From assembly GCA_038025085.1 (NCBI GenBank), contig CM076148.1, positions 33,462,501-33,526,500 of the forward strand: a stretch of 64,000 nucleotides of DNA, given 5' to 3'. The notes below the pieces were generated by a model, which saw nothing but the letters and a program-made list of their open reading frames with translations, had not been told where the DNA came from and searched no databases. This DNA is from Tetragonia tetragonoides. Taxonomy: Eukaryota; Streptophyta; Magnoliopsida; Caryophyllales; Aizoaceae. Below are positions 12,007 through 28,639 of the stretch, piece by piece; position 1 is the stretch's first letter; every line of letters starts with the position of its first letter. A program made the position numbers and the translations under genes.

Positions 12007-12729
12007 TCAAGGATTTCTTATATAGCTAGAACGGCCCTCACAAATTGCAAATACTAATTTTGTAAGAATTAATCGGATTGAAGCTATAGCGTCATCGTTC
12101 GCTGGAATCGAAATATCCGCGAGATCTGGGTCACAATTTGTATCGATTAAACAAATCGTTCGAATTCCCAAAGTAATACATTCTCGAAGGGCCGTATATT
12201 CTTCTTGTTGATCAACGATGATTACAATATCAGGTAACCCTATCATATATTTAAGCCCACCCAGATATGTTTGCAAGTGGGATAATTGTCTCTTCAACAT
12301 AGCTGCATCTCTCTTCGGAAGACGAGAGAGTCTCCCCGCCTTTTGTTCCATTCTCAAGTCCCTGAATTTATGAAGTCTCGTTTCTGTAGTAGACCAATTC
12401 GTTAACATACCCCCAAGCCACTTTTTATTAACATAATGGCATCAAGCCCTTATTGCAGCCCATGCTACTAAATCCGCTGCTTTATTTTTTGTCCCAACAA
12501 TTAAAAATTGTTTTCCTCTACTTGCTGCATCAAAAACTAAATCACAAGCCTCTGATAAAAAACGAGCAGTTCTAGTAAGATTTATAATATGAATACCCTT
12601 GCATTTTGCAGAGATATAAGGTGCCATTCTAGGATTCCATTTCCGAGTTCCGTGACCAAAATGAACTCCCGCCTCCATCATCTCTTCCAAATTGATGTTC
12701 CAATATCTTCTTGTCATTTCTCCCCACAC
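12007..12729 (-). pseudogene. rps2: Chloroplast rps2 copy (30S ribosomal protein S2), broken
   Basis: The reading [20 protein letters not shown] onward, with [23 protein letters not shown] and [10 protein letters not shown], is ribosomal protein S2 of chloroplasts. The real start is the Met of MTRR, four codons inside the first Met. An in-frame TGA at 12442-12444 falls where plastid S2 has Arg (CGA to TGA). The frame continues after it ([16 protein letters not shown]). Nearby Arg codons read TGG (VAWAA) and TGC (SAKCKG), all explained by C-to-T change. It cannot yield full-length S2. Confidence 0.95.
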
Positions 12730-13006
12730 TTTCTCTTTTTTTTTTTTTTATAAAGAGATGAGGTATCCTGAAATAAATAATTGTTCCAATGGAACCTTCT
12801 TTTCGAACGCGGATTGGCTATTGATACACAACCCAAACCATTAATTCCTTTCTATTCGTTATTATTTAAATTTCTTTATTTTATTACTAAATTAAATAAC
12901 CATAACAAACACATACAGAGAAGAGAAAAAGAACGAATCTCTTCTATTAAATCCCATAAATCATTGTTGTTTTGATCTATCATGTAAACTCTTTGAAAGA
13001 CAAGAA

Positions 13007-17090
<4,084 letters not shown>

Positions 17091-17249
17091 ATTCCGCTGA
17101 GTAGGATTCGACAATGAATGGGTTTGAGTTAGTGATTAGAAAACTTCCTTTTCTCGATCTTAATTCACCTAGAAATTCAAGAATTATGATCCTAGTTGAA
17201 CCCGAAAGATTCGAATTTCCCTGGTATCATAGAATTACTGAGCTTAGGA

Positions 17250-18880
<1,631 letters not shown>

Positions 18881-19340
18881 CCTATAGGATCTCCCCCCTT
18901 CAAAACCGGACGTGAAAGTTTCCTCTCGCCCGGCTCAAATAGTTACATAAAACAAATAAAGAAAGGAATTCCCGCTTTCAAATAAATTCGATAAAATATC
19001 CAAACAAAAGATCTACTCCTTACTCAAGTTTCATTGAAGACTAAGCACCATTTCATTGCTTCATTCGTCTTTTCTTTTTTCTTTATTCAATTACAACAAA
19101 AATGGGAAATTCTTGAGTAGTCTACCTTCCTTCGAATGATGAATCCTCTTATAAAGAAAAATAAGAAGTATCTTTGAATTCAGAAGAAATTTAGTTGTCT
19201 ATGTATTGTTCTATTCGATCTTTTAGGTCACGACTTCACCTCGACGGTTATACCACGGTGTCCTTAAAGCCTATATGCGATGGATAGACTTTTGTAACCA
19301 TAACATATTTGCTATTTGTTTAAGTTGCTTATATGAACAT
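18881..19340 (-). other. 3' part of the rpoC1 group II intron, truncated
   Basis: On the minus strand the block at 18901-18936 reads GAGCCGGGCGAGAGGAAACT then TTCACGTCCGGTT, the domain V hairpin typical of plastid group II introns, just upstream of exon 2. A further intron block with an ACCGTGGTATAACCGTCGAG match lies near 19235. The sequence leaves recognisable plastid DNA before an intron 5' end (GTGYG) or exon 1 appears, so the chloroplast fragment was cut inside the intron. Confidence 0.82.
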
Positions 19341-20215
19341 AATTTCTTTCTAAATGAAAGAGAATGTTTCATTCCACAAAAACAAAAATATCAAAAATAT
19401 TTCTTTGTTACTATTTCTTTATTTTTGCAAGTACAGTTTGACTAGAAAGACTCAAAAATTTATCTATTTAGAAAATAATAATTTTTCATCCTTCAAATAA
19501 CTTGATGATCTGGAAAGACTCAAGAATATATATCTATAAAGTTATCAATCACGCAAAGATAATGATGATCAAGAAAGTAATAAGTGTAAACCATACAGTA
19601 ATCTAAGGAACGAAGATCACCAACATTCACGATTACAAACAATTTATGCCAAAAACAATGAATGTTATGAAATGATATATATGTTCCATATATATTGAGC
19701 ATATCTCCTTCCAAAAAGAAAAGAGTGATCACAACGTAAGAAAAAAGGTTAAACAATGAGCTATAGTAAAAAAAAAAAAAAAAAATTAATAAATCAAAAT
19801 TCATATTTAGAAGGAATAAAATCATAATCTCAAAAGTTACACGCGACAAAATATTATATAAAAATATAAAAACTATGATATTTTATCATTTTTGTCGTAA
19901 ATCACAATGGTATAATTTTCTTTTTCATTTTAGAGGAAGCACAAATATAAAAAGGAATCAAATCTTCAACCTCATAATTGGAACAAAATAATCCTAATTA
20001 TTGAAGTATCTTTTAATTTATTTCCTATACCCAAAATACTATGACGAATAGAGCCAACCCATGAGAAAATCCTGATGTGATTCTATTCATGTATCATGGA
20101 GATTTCTTATGTATCATGGAGATTTCTTCTTCATCACTCCAACCACCACCACAAAGAAAGTAAGATGTACAAAAATTATTGTTGCTCAAGTTTAATGTGA
20201 ATAAATATTAGCCAC
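19341..20215. other. AT-rich intergenic / upstream region of the repeat-peptide gene
   Basis: Very AT-rich, with an A-run near 19770-19787 and no credible gene. A direct duplication of about 20 bp around TGTATCATGGAGATTTCTT is seen at 20090-20130. The promoter of the downstream gene probably lies in the last few hundred bases. Confidence 0.4.
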
Positions 20216-20223
20216 TATAAATA
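20216..20223 (+). promoter_or_regulatory. TATA box of the repeat-peptide gene
   Basis: TATAAATA lies 97 bp upstream of the ATG at 20320, a normal distance for a plant gene with a short leader. A W-box-like TTGACT at 20242-20247 lies just downstream. Transcription start has not been mapped. Confidence 0.55.
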
Positions 20224-20319
20224 AAGTCTTCCTCAAGGACTTTGACTTAACATAATCCTTATTGAGATAAATATTACACCATTTCTCCCTCCTCTAAACT
20301 CCAAATAGTAATTGGCCAA

Positions 20320-21012
20320 ATGGCTCAAGTAAGCTCAAACCTTATACTAATATTTGTAGGGATATTCCTACTCTACTCCCCTAGTGAAGGAACAAGGATA
20401 TTGAAAGAGAATACAAAGTTACTTTCTTTTGAGAATAGCTTGGTGACAAGTGGCCTTGGCCCTTATCAAATTGCGAGATCTGGCCCTAGTCCTGGCGCCC
20501 CTCACTATAATGAGGATAGCTTGGTGGAAAGTGTCCTTGTTAAGGGGGATACCCCACCCTTGACCCCTGATGGAGATGACAATGAACCCCATAACGAGCT
20601 TGTCAATGAGAAGTCTGTCAACATTCAAGTTCCGAGTGGCCATTATCAAATTGCGAGATCTGGCCCTAGTCCTGGTGCCCCTCACTATAATGAGGATAGT
20701 TTGGTAGAAAGTATCCTTATTAAGGACAATACCCCACCCTTAACCCTTGATGGAGATGACAATGAACCCAATAACAAGCTTGTCAACGAGAAGTCTCTCC
20801 ACGTTCAAGTTACGAGTAGCCCTTATCAAATTGCGAGATCTGGCCCTAGTCCTGGCGCCCCTCACTATAATGAGGATAGCTTGGTGGCAAGTGTTCTTGT
20901 TAAGGGGGATACCCCACCCTCGACCCCTGGTGGAGGTCACAATGTACCGACCCATGCCGAGCTTGTCAATGGAAAATCTTTCAACATTCAAGTTCTTAGT
21001 GACCCTTATTGA
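20320..21012 (+). CDS. Probable secreted precursor of repeated small peptides (SGPSPGAPHYN motif)
   Basis: 230 residues. Residues 1-24 form a signal peptide (hydrophobic LILIFVGIFLLY, likely cleavage near SEG-TR). Three nearly identical units follow with a period of exactly 60 residues (180 bp), starting at residues 48, 108 and 168. Each carries YQIARSGPSPGAPHYNEDSL followed by an acidic, Pro-rich spacer (TPPLTPDGDDNEP). The SGPS core recalls PIP/IDA-like peptides and SPG-xx-H recalls CEP peptides, so an extracellular signalling peptide precursor is likely but unproven. A fourth motif follows the stop at 21010-21012. No introns. A TATA box and a poly(A) signal candidate flank it. Family membership is inferred; no cysteines or other domain are seen. 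Confidence 0.62.
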   Translation: MAQVSSNLILIFVGIFLLYSPSEGTRILKENTKLLSFENSLVTSGLGPYQIARSGPSPGAPHYNEDSLVESVLVKGDTPPLTPDGDDNEPHNELVNEKSVNIQVPSGHYQIARSGPSPGAPHYNEDSLVESILIKDNTPPLTLDGDDNEPNNKLVNEKSLHVQVTSSPYQIARSGPSPGAPHYNEDSLVASVLVKGDTPPSTPGGGHNVPTHAELVNGKSFNIQVLSDPY

Positions 21013-21058
21013 ATTGCGAGGTCCGGCCCTAGTCTTGGCGGTGCCCCTCACTATAAGT
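20458..21058 (+). repeat. Tandem 180-bp coding repeat, 3 units plus a degraded fourth
   Basis: Units begin at about 20458, 20638, 20818 and 21004. The first three are in frame and highly similar. The fourth starts three bases out of the 180-bp register, is interrupted by TGA at its Gln position, and then reads IARSGPSLGGAPHYK before a second stop at 21058-21060. Confidence 0.85.
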
Positions 21059-21224
21059 AGCATGCTTTAAACAACACAGCTTGATTTATTAGGATCATTT
21101 TGTTTTCTTTAAGTTTTTTCAGTTGAGATAATGATAGGTGCAAGTCGTCCCCGAAAAGACCAATACAAGAAACTTAATAATTTCTACTCGAGTTTATGTA
21201 ATGGCATATCTATATATTGCATCT

Positions 21225-21230
21225 AATAAA
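21225..21230 (+). terminator. Candidate poly(A) signal of the repeat-peptide gene
   Basis: AATAAA about 210 bp after the stop codon, in AT-rich DNA. Plant poly(A) signals are loose, so this is only a candidate. Confidence 0.4.
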
Positions 21231-23463
21231 GTGTCAATCTTGGTTTCTTAACTTTTATTTTTCTATCATGTTACGCGATTAAGGAGGTCATTTTGTTTCT
21301 TCATATATTTCGATTAAAGTAACTAAACATAAGATTTTAGAGGGTATTCTACTAGACGTACATCTTCCAATCTCCTTACCACAATTTGAGTAACAATTGC
21401 ATTTGTTAACTTTGACATCATCACATCATTATAATTTTGCAAGACTTTCAATGTCGTTATGAGTAAGACGAAGTGGTAGTGACGTTTATAAGACATTTTG
21501 TGGGTGTACATAGAGATCAGAGCCATTGTTGGTAAGGATTTACTGAATATGGATGGAGTGGTTGCTTAATGTTTAAGTGAAGGAAACAAAGCCATTGACG
21601 TTTTGGCAAAGTCGTCGCCAATATCAAAGAGTAGGAGGAGAGACTAGTTTCTGAGAAAATTTAATGAAGATTGGAAGAGGTGGAGTATTGATTCATATCT
21701 TGATTACTCCCTTAGCAAATTTGAGTAATTACAAGACAAAATGGTCTCCTATCTACCTAGTGGATAAAGGGTACACTTATTTCTGAAATCCTAAAATGAG
21801 AAATACGGGGGGGGGAGGGGATTTATTTTTTAGTTTCGTAAAGACAAGACATGTTATTGTATTTAAAAAAAAAATTACGCAAATTCCTGTCAAAAGTGCT
21901 AAAACCCAAGTTTTTACAATTAAGGTCATGGAAGTAATGTTAACTCTCTTATCCTGATTTCGCAAATGAAAAATGGAAAACAATGGATATTACACTGTTT
22001 AATATCAGTAGTAAGAAAACAAAAACACGAGAGTGTGAGGCCTTGTTCGAAGTGAAGAGTGTTGCTACACGAAATGCAGGGCAACAGAACAAGATATTTG
22101 AAATGTATAATAGGAAAACGAACATAAGGGAATTTTCATTGGAGATGTCTTGACTTTAGAGAAGTGCTTCTAACTAATATTGTTAAACAGGACTATCCAA
22201 CGGTTTTCCAAGCTGGGGTCGGATTGATTTTGGGCTGATTTTTACATCAAATCCAATCTTAATTCATTTTGATGGCTTGTTTTTTAGCCCGGGTAGATTT
22301 CGTTTTGGCAAGGATCAAAAAAGTGGCTAGGGTGAGTTTTTGACCAGTCTACGACTAACACTCGTTTTGTTTTAATATCCCACCATCTTGGATTGTATTT
22401 TTTGAGTGTGTTTGTTTACGGTGGAACTGAATGGATAAATTTCAGTGAGGTAACCTTAAGTATAGTGACACTACAATAAGGTATAATGAGGTATGGACAA
22501 TTACATTAAGGTATACCATGACATAAATCCTGTCTGAAAATGAGTTTTTCGGTGACCGAAGTGTGTGAAAAGACAAATAAACTCCTCGTTAAAGTGGGAT
22601 TGTTTCCCCCTTATTATTAACGACTAAGGACTTTGCCCTTAACTGTTTGTTACTGCTATAGACCTTTCTATGTTAGCGGATAGTTATGTTTTTTCTTCTT
22701 TATGTTGAGACGATCTTCATTTTATCTCTAAAGTATGTGTTTTGTGTCTTTTATTTGTGCAAAGAATTTAGAATGACTCAATATTTTTGTAACCTATAGT
22801 GACTTACATATGCAAATTCACTTGAGAAGCTGGACTAATAATGGGTTGATCGAGTTTTTTTTTTTGTTACATCGTCTCAACATGATTTATAATTCACAAC
22901 TCAATCCCTACGTGTTATCGTGCATTCTTATTGGAAATCTGATTCATACATAAAACTTCTATTTTTCAAGTTTCAACATTGAATCTTTTTGTCGATTGCA
23001 GGTTTTAGTTTATTAAAACTGTTTATTATCCTAACCTACGGAAGGTGGTATCCCGTTAGTTGATTGTGAAGTACAATTACATGAGAAAAGAAAAAGGAAT
23101 TGAGGTTCCTTTAACTCCTAAATTTACTTTCTCTCTTTTATATTTTATTACGTAGAAGTCTGAAGGAATTGAAGTTTACATGAACTGTAAATTCTATAAC
23201 ACTTTCATTTCGAGTTAATAAAAGAGGTACATGGCTTTGATGTTTGATGAATATAGTAGATTGGTGAATTTCAAGTACTACAAACTGCAAAGTATATAAG
23301 TGATAAGGTGTACGTTGGAGTTTATATCTTATGTATTACGTTTTTTAACTTGTTATCAATCGTATAATGATGCTCATCTTGAGAGAGAAAAAAATCATTA
23401 AACAATTGATGGTTTGATTAGTTACACTAATGATGATAAAAATTATACTAATAGTAATAGTAA
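21231..23463. other. Intergenic, no gene supported
   Basis: AT-rich, with scattered G-runs (about 21808) and T-runs (about 22855). Short open frames here lack signal peptides, domains, or similarity to their neighbours. Several stretches look like old repeat fragments but could not be assigned. Confidence 0.4.
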
Positions 23464-23582
<119 letters not shown>

Positions 23583-23692
23583 CAACAATAATAATAATAA
23601 CAAAAGTAAAATAATAAAAATAACAAAAAAAAATAGAAGTTATAATAAAAAAAATCATAAATTTGTGAATTAATTAAACACGTATCATTGGT

Positions 23693-23968
23693 AGACCTGG
23701 CAAACGGGTCGGTCGGGTCGGGTTTCGGCCTGTCAAATACGGGTCGGGTTAAATATGGGTCGAATACATCGGGTCAGATATGGGTTCGGTTTCGGGATTG
23801 ACAAATATTGTCTCACAACATTCGGATTCGGGTCAGGTCGTTTCGATCTCGGGCCAAAACGGATCGTGTCATTTCGGGTTGGAATCTTGTCGGCTCGGGT
23901 TTCGGTCGGGTCTGTGGTGGGTCGGGTTCGAGTCGGTCATCGGGTCGAGTCAGTTTTTGCCAGCTCAT
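23693..23968. mobile_element. hAT-like MITE rich in CGGGTC
   Basis: The ends are inverted: AGACCTGGCAAAC at the left, and TTTTTGCCAGCTC at the right reads GAGCTGGCAAA in reverse. An 8-bp direct repeat TCATTGGT flanks it (23685-23692 and 23969-23976). The interior is made of degenerate GGGTCGGGT blocks. Eight-bp duplications fit hAT elements. No transposase is present. Confidence 0.68.
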
Positions 23969-24142
23969 TCATTGGTAAGTGTCAATCAAATTTTATGATT
24001 CAATAAGCTATCAATTCAAAGTATCTCATCTACTTAAGGATATAAAATAACCTAACTTTTTATGGAAAGAAAACATGCAATTTCAATAACCTATATTTAA
24101 AAATAGAAACATGGCATAAGTATTATTCCATTAAAAAAAAAA

Positions 24143-25777
24143 GGGAAATTTGATAAAAATAATTCGAAGTTTGACTTATCAAATAAAAATAATCCCAAGA
24201 TGGAAAATCTATGTCATTAATCTGAGGTGAAGCTTAGCCCCACAATATTGGTCCCGTTCCAAACGCTGTCAACCGACTGTTACCGTTTCCTAATTATTTG
24301 CATTGTAAGGGTTAATCATCTTTTTATTATTGTGTTTACTAATGATAAATTAATTAAGAAAAAAAAAGTTTCCTTTGCCCCCAATAACCCTGCTAGACTA
24401 CGTCTGAAACCCACCCAACTAGTCCAACCGTCATTGCTACATCTAAAACCTGACAGAAAATGAATTTTAGGTTCAGTAGTCCAGTTGAAGTTCAACCGCC
24501 ATTGACAAAGCTTCTCAGAGCCCCTAAAATTGCTTTACAAATTTGACCCAGAAAATTTTCCAATTATTCAACATCAACATTCGACAGAATGAACTAGAAG
24601 TTCCCAATTAAACAACATCAACAATCAAATTTGTTCCCTGTTTTGGTGAGCAAGATGCACGAGGTTTTGGGATTCTTGTGAGGCAAAGGAGATAGAAATG
24701 TGTGTCGCTATATAGGTGATGCCAATGGTTGGGATATAGGTGGTTGGTTATGGTGAGGAGAGAGAAAATAGTGCAAGTGAGAAGAGGAGCCGTCATTGTC
24801 GAAATCTTCGCCGTTGGCCTCGGCAAAGACCACCTCTTTTTCTCCGTCTAATTCCTCCTCAGCAACTTTCTCTCTCCTCCGAAATCAAACACCGATGACG
24901 GCGTCGATTTACCGGCGGTGCTGTGGCGTCTATCGAACAAATATAGTTCATAGTTGTATGATCAGATGCCAGATTAATGGGTGGTGATGAAATTGCTTTC
25001 CGATTAACACTATATTTGGGTATTTTGTAAGTGAGGAAAACTAAAGAAAAGTAAAACTGTGGAATTCAACGTAAAAGTAAAACTGTGGAAATCTTGTCAT
25101 TTTTACGGTTCATCATTATAAATACTATAGAAATGTAGGAGATTTATATAGTTTTCATTTGTTTGATTTGTTATTGTCGAAATCTATTGTAAAATAAAGG
25201 CTTTCTTTTTGATTTACTCAGATTTTCATAGATTTTCCATCGATTTTCCATCGATTTTGAGGGAAAATGTATGGAAATCTAATTGGGCAAATTATAACTA
25301 GGAGATTTCCACAGATTTTCATACTTTTAATTTTCCCCTATTTTCCTTTCTAATACCAAACAGAGCAAATTATAAGATTTCTATAGTTTTGCTTCCTTTT
25401 ACTCATTAACATGAGGTTTCCAAACACAGTGTAAGCTTTGTTCAAAACTTCACCTGGATTGGGGGAAAAGGAATAATTGAGTGAGGTTTACAGTGGAAAG
25501 GATTATTATTGGTTTGAGATGATTTTTTTTTTTAATCTAAACTCCATTGCCTTAGCTAATTAAGTAATTAATGGATAAGTACCCTAAAAAAATAATTAAT
25601 GGCTAAGTAATTTTTTTATTGCCACATCAGCAAAACTTTGACAGAGGTTAACGGAATTATCACTTGACCTAATATTGTGTGAGGGAAGTACACTTTGGAT
25701 TAATGACGTAGATTTTTCATCTTGGAATTATTATTGTCGGATTGATCAAATTTGGGATTATTTTCATCAAATTTTCC
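24143..25777. mobile_element. Non-autonomous MULE with TIRs over 100 bp
   Basis: The left end (GGGAAATTTGATAAAAATAA) and the reverse complement of the right end (GGAAAATTTGATGAAAATAA) match imperfectly for more than 100 bp, including a shared TCATTAATC and CACAATATT. Flanks are A-rich (A-runs on both sides), so the expected 9-bp duplication cannot be read clearly. The interior at 24640-24960 is more GC-rich with CTCC/GGCG codon-like DNA and may be captured host sequence, but no protein was recognised. Confidence 0.65.
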
Positions 25778-25787
25778 AAAAAAATCA

Positions 25788-26136
25788 TTTATCTATAGAG
25801 TGTATGTTGACGAGTGTTCGTATTTCACCGAAAAAATACTATCAATTTATCGACATTAAACTCAACTCGTGCAAAGCATGGGCTTTCAAACGGGTTGTAG
25901 CTTGAAAACGAAAACCAAAATTTGACTAACTACAAAGTAGTATTAGCACAGACTTAACAACCTTATTACTTTGCCAGCCAAGTGCCTCTTTACTTACATA
26001 CAAACAACAAACACAGAGAAGCAAAGAAAAGAGAGAGAGAAGTTGAATCGTCCCTGACCTTCCTTCCCTCTCACCACCACCCAAAGGTCGAACTTCAAAA
26101 ATCAAATTGACGTTATCTCCACAGGTACCCCTCTCT
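25788..26136 (+). promoter_or_regulatory. Second copy of the ARG1 promoter / first untranslated exon
   Basis: Aligns with 29444-29797 over its whole length with about 23 substitutions and two small indels by eye. The copy ends 12 bases past the GT of the putative 5'UTR splice donor (CACAG/GTACCC at 26125), where truncated MULE coding sequence begins. If active, it would drive rightward transcription antisense to the MULE and toward ARG1. Confidence 0.72.
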
Positions 26137-27340
26137 AATGTCTTCAAGCATATGTATGATATGCTTTGACCTAGCTATGATTATGTAACCATTAAATGTC
26201 TCTGCCATATTATTTACCACTGTATCACATTTTGTGTGAGTTTTCTGAAAAGCTTTGCAAAACATCCTGGGATTTTGACACTCAAATGCTTCAACAGCTT
26301 CAGGGCATAAAATTTTCATTTCTAGGAAAGCCTCATTGAATTCTGCTACATTATAAGCTGTAACACATCTCCAAAATAATCCTTTCAACTCATCTCCCTT
26401 GTAAGTTTTATGCCAGTTTATAAAAATACGCCTAGCACAATTTCTATGTTCTGCATTTGGGAAAAGATCTCTCACAGCATTTCATAAACCCTTCATATAC
26501 AAGTAATGAAAGCATAAACAAAGAGTAATGAAAGTTTAACAACTAAGCAAATAAGTTCAAAAGGACAAGGTATGCATACCTTTTGCTGATCTAATATCAG
26601 TTGTCCATCCATCACCAAGTATTCTATTCAAACAACCCCTAAGCTTGGTTAAAAACCAGGTCCATGACTCATTTGTCTCCTCTTCAGCAACTGCCCACGC
26701 CAAGGGAAACATCTGTCCATTTGCATCCCTACCTACTGCAGCAAGCAACATCCCTCCCAAAAAAGTTTTAAAAACACAACCATAAAGACAAAGGACCTTC
26801 CTACATCCATTCAATAACCCATCCCTCAATCCATCAAAGCACACAAATAATCTTTGAAAGACAGGTGCCCCTTCAGGGTTTTCCACATTAGGCACAGTCA
26901 CCAAATCAAACTGACTGTTAAGATTATCATTTTTCAATGCTTGAATGTAAGAACCAATTTTCAAATAATGGTCCTTCATTGAACCATGAAGTTTCCTATG
27001 TGCCCAAGCCTTAATCTTGTATGCCCTACTAGTTTTAATTATCACTCTAAATTTTTTATTAGCAGCAATAACAATTTCTTTTGCTGGCCAATGAGGTGTC
27101 ACTTGAAAAATATCAAGAAACTCATCTTCCATAAACCTAGAAGTCAGTTGTCTATTTTTCCTCATGTCTCTTGTGCAAGTGTGTCTCCCTCTAAGAGTTT
27201 TAGATATAAAAATCTGTCTTCTTTCCTCCCAAGAAGCATACACATAAAATGGGCATCCTTTCACACATTTAACTCCTAACCTTTGATTTCTATTTTTATC
27301 ACTAACAACATAATGAAGATTTCTACCTTGAGCAATTGCA
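26137..27340 (-). pseudogene. MULE transposase, truncated and mutated
   Basis: Contains the zinc-binding/FLYWCH-like start (KGCPFYVYASWEERRQ, RGRHTCTRD), helix-rich linker and catalytic core (FLGGMLLAAVGRDANG, FPLAWAVAEEETNESWTWFL). The first catalytic Asp of the DDE core, normally in a V/L-D-G-C block, reads Tyr (CLYGCVFK). An intron-like gap with GT...AG ends lies at 26491-26579; after it, FPNAEHRNCARR and AETFNGYI follow. TGA interrupts the block before AVRDLFPNAEHR. Coding ends at 26137 after MLEDIR. Confidence 0.88.
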
Positions 27341-27571
27341 TACCTTCTAATTGCATCCCTGTTGGAAATCTGATTTCAGAAACCCACTTGAGCTTCTTGA
27401 AGTCTATTTTTTCATTCACAACTTGAGCAGCTTGTTTCTTTTTCTTTCCAGGGATGTCATCATCCTACTCTCCCCTGGTGTCAATATCTCACCATCAGAA
27501 TCTTCATACTCACTGATAAAACCCCTAGCTTCATGATCTTCAATTGTGTCCTTTCCAACTGATGTTCCCCC

Positions 27572-28639
27572 CTATTCAGTTGTATTCTTTTTTCCAGCTG
27601 ATGTTTCCCCCTTTTTAGCTGATTTCTTCCCTTTATCAGTCTTTTGGAGAGTCTGCTTGGTGATCTGAGCTATTTGAGCTACCTTCTTTTTATTCCAATC
27701 TGTCACTTTCTTGTTCACCTCTCTTCCGTCCTCATCACTGAAATCAGAGAATGTGTGAACCTGCTCATCTTCCCCTACTTGTTCACCCTCTTCCACATCT
27801 TCCCCTTCATGCTCTGAATCTGAGCCGTCTAGCACTGTAACCACCACATCTCCACCCTTATCTTCACCCTCATCTCCACCCTCATTTCCATTATCATCCT
27901 CTTGCTCTTCATCACTGCCTACCATATAAACCTTATCTTCTGGATCTTCATCAGATACATAATCATCACCTAACAGTTTCCTCAATAGTAGTAGATTATC
28001 TGGCCTAGGGTCCTCCCAGTTATACTCTTCAGCATTTTGTGAAGGTTGGAGAGTTGAAGCCAAATCTGAGATAGACTTTAATGATTTTTTAGAGAGTTTG
28101 GTGGGTGTTTTTAATAGGCTTTTTATTCTGTTAGTGGATCTGGTTTGTGGGGTAGGGTTCACTGATGGAATATTGGGTGGGGTTGGGTTATTTGATGGAA
28201 TATTGGGTGGGGTTGGGTCATTTGTCGGCAAATTGGGTGGGGTTGGGTTATTTGTTGGCAATTTGGGTGGGGTTGGGTTAGTGGACTTGTCAAGGTTTCC
28301 TTTTCTGGCTTCAAGCTCAGATTCATCATGTATGACATACATGGCAACAAACCCTTTATTTTTTGCAATTCTCCCCATCTCCATAATCTTTTTATCACCT
28401 GCCATTTTCACTAACCCTGTACTAAAACTCTCTCCAGGTCTCAGATACCAAATTTTCCTGATTACTTCATAATCACCACACAACTTTGCCAGTTTAACAC
28501 ATCCAAAAATAATCAAGGGTCTCAGGATCAATTCTATCAAACACACGCATATCCCCCCTTCATATTGCGACCTAACTCCCTTCTTTAACACACCATCATG
28601 ATAAAAATGAAGTTCTCTATACCAGTCACTCTGAGCCAT
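27572..28639 (-). pseudogene. MULE N-terminal protein (PB1-like region, acidic/Pro repeats)
   Basis: 355 codons from MAQSDWYRELHFYHDGVL. The N-terminus fits the PB1-like domain found at the start of many plant MULE transposases. Next come five 12-residue repeats of the type NPTPPxLPTN (encoded around 28147-28280), a long Asp/Glu-rich stretch, and a Lys-rich tail. The stop near 27572 breaks what would normally read on into EYEDSDGEI and the transposase. A frameshift near 27440 adds to this. Confidence 0.78.
28147..28280 (-). repeat. 36-bp coding minisatellite in the MULE protein
   Basis: Four to five units of about 36 bp with GGTGGGGTTGGGTTA cores on the plus strand encode NPTPPNLPTN-like repeats. 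Units differ by a few substitutions. Confidence 0.8.

Noticed and set aside
20458..21058. CRISPR-like array
   Set aside because: Regular repeats, but units are 180-bp coding repeats without unique spacers, and this is a plant nuclear locus.
20419..21070. Overlapping long frames on both strands of the peptide gene
   Set aside because: They are shadows created by the exact 180-bp repeat; only the + frame from 20320 has a signal peptide and sensible motifs.
21530..21760. Possible small gene around GATTTACTGAATATGGATGG
   Set aside because: Stops in every frame after short runs, and no recognisable domain.
22460..22560. Possible CACTA end at GACACTACAATAAGG
   Set aside because: No matching inverted end or 3-bp duplication could be found nearby.
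28098..28472. Gly/Val-rich + strand frame in the MULE region
   Set aside because: Antisense shadow of the NPTPP repeat of the MULE protein.
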